Below, piece by piece: positions 62,136 to 64,000 of a stretch of DNA of 64,000 nucleotides; position 1 is the first letter of the stretch, and the number at the start of each line of letters is the position of its first letter. Source of the DNA: WTKG01 sp963735005 (GTDB taxonomy: Bacteria; Actinomycetota; Actinomycetes; Actinomycetales; Demequinaceae); the NCBI GenBank assembly GCA_963735005.1, contig CAVTJA010000010.1:567504-631503 (forward strand), read 5' to 3'. The position numbers and the translations under genes were made by a program. Under the pieces are notes generated by a model. That model made no database searches. It saw nothing but the letters and a program-made list of their open reading frames with translations, and had not been told where the DNA came from.

Positions 62136-63582
62136 CTAGTGGCCCGCGGCCACTCCGGTCCCGCCGCGCCCCGCGGGCAGGCGCGTGCCGAAGTACGCCG
62201 CGAGTGCAAGGAACGCGGCCCCCGTCCACACGGCCGGAACGGCGGCGTCGGTGTAGCCCGTCGGCGTGAACTCCCCGCCGGACGCGGTGAACACCGCAGT
62301 CAGGATCGCGATGCCGAGCGCCACGCCGATCTCCCGGAGCGTGGAGTTGGTCCCGGACGCCTTGGCCTGGTCCTCCGGGCGCATGTTCGCAAGCACGGCC
62401 GTGGCCGACGGCGCGAACACCAGGCCCATGCCCACTCCCGCGAGGACGAAGGCGGGAACCATGCTCGAGTACTCGACCGTCGGCGACATGGTGAGCGCGA
62501 TCCACGCGAGCCCGGACGCCTGGAACGCCAGGCCCGTGACGATGAGCGCGCGCGTGCCGACCCGCGGCGCGACGAGCCCGCTGAGCGGGGCGACGACGAG
62601 CGGCGCCATCGTCCACGGCATGGTGAGCACGCCGGCGTGCAGCGGCGAGTACCCCTGAACCACCTGGAGGAACTGGATCAGGATGAACACCGCGCCGAAC
62701 ATGCCGAGGCGTGAAGGTGATGCCCACCGCGTTGGCGGCCGAGAAGCTTCGGTCGCGGAACAGTCGCAGGGGCAGCAGCGGGTCCTTGGTACGACCCTCC
62801 CACCAGAGGAAGGCGGCCAGGAGTGCGGCCCCGCCCAGGAGGCCGGTGAGCACCTCGGCGCTGGCCCAACCGGCGTCGTTGCCGCGCACGATGCCGAACA
62901 CGAGGCCGAAGACGCCCGCGCCGGCGAGCACGAGACCGGCGATGTCGAGCCTGACCGGGTCGCCCTTCGCCTCGAGCAGCGCCCGGTAGATGAGCGGGAT
63001 GGCGATGAGGCCGACGGGCACGTTGAGCCAGAAGATCGCGTGCCACGTGAAGCCCTCGACCACGGCGCCGCCGATGAGCGGGCCGAGCGCGACGCCGAGG
63101 CCGGCGACGCCGCCCCAGATGCCGATCGCGAGGGGGCGGAGCTTGTGCGGCACCGAGCCCGCGAGGATCGCGAGGGACAGCGGCATGAGCGACGCGGCGC
63201 CGATGCCCTGGAGGGTGCGCGCGGCGATCAGCAGGTCGGGCGACGTGGCCAGCGCGCACAGGGCGGAGGCGAGGGTGAAGACGCCGATGCCGATCACGAA
63301 GACCCGCCGCCGTCCGAACCGGTCGCCGAGGGCGACGGCCATGAGGATGAACGTCGCGAACGACAGCGAGTACGCGTTGATGAACCACTGAAGCTGCTCA
63401 ATGGACGCGCCGAGGTCGCGCTGGAGTACGGGCAGGGCGTTGGTCACGACGAGGTTGTCGAGCGTCGCCATGAACATCGGCAGCGACGCCGCGAGGATGA
63501 TGAGCCAGACGGGGGCGCGCCGTACGCTCGGCGCGTCCGCGACCGCGGTGGCGACGGCGGTGCGAGTGGGCGAGGAGGTCAT
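62136..63582 (-). CDS. MFS drug transporter, EmrB/QacA type (one frame break)
   Basis: About 481 residues, 14 segments. ATG 63582. LIILAASLPMFMATLDNLVV with the Asp, motif A VALGDRFGRRRVFVIGIGVF, motif C GGVAGLGVALGPLIGGAVVE, FWLNVPVGLIAIPLIYRALL, and after a break near 62707 (extra C: VGITFT/LGMFGAVFILI) QFLQVVQGYSPLHAGVLTMP. The C terminus ends PAGRGGTGVAAGH. Proton-coupled export of hydrophobic compounds; substrate unknown. Divergent from a TetR gene with paired operators between, so probably induced by its substrate via that regulator. Confidence 0.9.
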
Positions 63583-63601
63583 GCGAGGGATCCTTCCGAT
63601 C

Positions 63602-63654
63602 GTAATCAACTGATTACACTTGAGGACGATAGTAATCAATTGATAACATGTCAA
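63602..63654. promoter_or_regulatory. twin TetR operators and divergent promoters
   Basis: GTAATCAACTGATTAC (63602-63617) is a perfect 7-2-7 palindrome; GTAATCAATTGATAAC (63632-63647) is the same with one mismatch. For the MFS gene, on the minus strand, TTGACA (63649-63654), 17 bases and TATCGT (63626-63631) fit a promoter with the second operator exactly in the spacer. For the TetR gene, GATAAC (63642-63647) would be the -10 box of a leaderless mRNA. Confidence 0.7.
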
Positions 63655-63655
63655 C

Positions 63656-64000
63656 ATGACCACCGAAACTCCCGTACGGCTCACGTCCGACCAGCGACGC
63701 GAATCGATCCTCGAGGCCGCGACCGTCGTCTTCGGCGAGCGCGGGTATCACGGCGCCACCACCGACGCGATCGCCTCGGCCGCCGGCATCTCGCAGGCCT
63801 ACGTGGTGCGGATGTTCGGCTCCAAGGAGGAGCTCTTCATCGCCGCGGCAGCCGCGCCGTCGAACGTCTCCTCGAGGGGTTTCGCGCCGCGATCGCGACC
63901 TTCACGCCCGAGACGACGCTGTCGGCCCGGAAGTACGCGCTCGCGGCCGCGTATTCGGACCTGGTCGCCGACCGCGGGCTCCTGCTGACCCTCATGCACT
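63656..64000 (+). CDS. TetR-family regulator, partial and frame-broken
   Basis: The gene starts at ATG 63656 and runs off the window end; about 115 residues are present. N-terminal HTH: DQRRESILEAATVVFGERGY, HGATTDAIASAAGISQAYVV (recognition helix) and RMFGSKEELFIAAAA. A break near 63856 then lets the reading RAVERLLEGFRAAIATFTPE and ALAAAYSDLVADRGLLLTLM continue. The ligand domain is only partly covered. Regulator of the divergent MFS exporter, by the two operators between. Confidence 0.88.

Noticed and set aside
492..64000. Programmed ribosomal frameshifting as explanation for the broken genes
   Set aside because: Too many unrelated genes, and breaks lie inside catalytic motifs without slippery sites and pseudoknots.
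1..64000. CRISPR array, insertion sequence, integron or prophage
   Set aside because: No regularly spaced repeats, transposase, integrase or phage structural gene was seen; the holin-like gene is a common chromosomal type.

Overview
The window is high-GC chromosomal DNA with frequent GTG starts, 1-4 bp stop/start overlaps, DivIVA-repeat, Eis-type and Septum_form-type proteins. This points to an Actinomycetota chromosome, most likely Micrococcales (inference; no rRNA gene is present to place it). One tRNA gene, Gly(CCC), is seen. There is no CRISPR array, insertion sequence, integrase or phage module.

0-18 kb is core metabolism and envelope genes: the end of a luciferase-like flavin enzyme, phosphoketolase (xfp), enolase, a carbon-nitrogen hydrolase, a PAS/hybrid histidine kinase, two TlpA-like thioredoxin lipoproteins with a CcdA-type electron carrier, a large membrane protein joining a kinase-like domain to a lysylphosphatidylglycerol-synthase-type membrane domain, a CPBP protease, purB, a lipase-like protein, a holin-like protein and a HisC/Pat aminotransferase.

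18-38.8 kb is the most distinctive part: a surface-glycan locus. It holds a GT2 glycosyltransferase, an ABC-2 exporter pair, a polysialyltransferase-like protein, a NeuA with a fused HAD phosphatase, a short NeuB, two membrane acyltransferases with SGNH domains plus the relic of a third, a GT8 protein fused to a DUF115/GT42-like domain, two sulfotransferase-like proteins, and a sulfate-activation set (cysQ, cysD, cysN, tauE/safE-like, cysC) with no sulfate-reduction gene beside it. Read together, the genes could make, sialylate, O-acylate, sulfate and export a cell-surface polysaccharide.

39-47 kb holds an E1-alpha/E1-beta/E2 2-oxoacid dehydrogenase operon behind a strong palindromic operator, a drug exporter and a CopD-CtaG fusion. 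47.0-47.75 kb has no recognised gene. 47.7-50.9 kb has two proline-rich DUF4190/Septum_form proteins, the tRNA and a DivIVA-repeat protein. 50.9-64 kb is a run of MFS/MMPL exporters and small regulator-plus-target units (XRE with three paralogous membrane proteins, ArsR with SRPBCC, a winged-helix regulator with a membrane protein, TetR with MFS), most with a visible palindromic or repeated operator.

About twenty conserved genes carry single-base frame breaks, mostly one extra G or C next to GGG or CCC, whereas roughly 14.7-34.7 kb is free of them. I read these as sequence errors rather than biology and have annotated the genes across the breaks.
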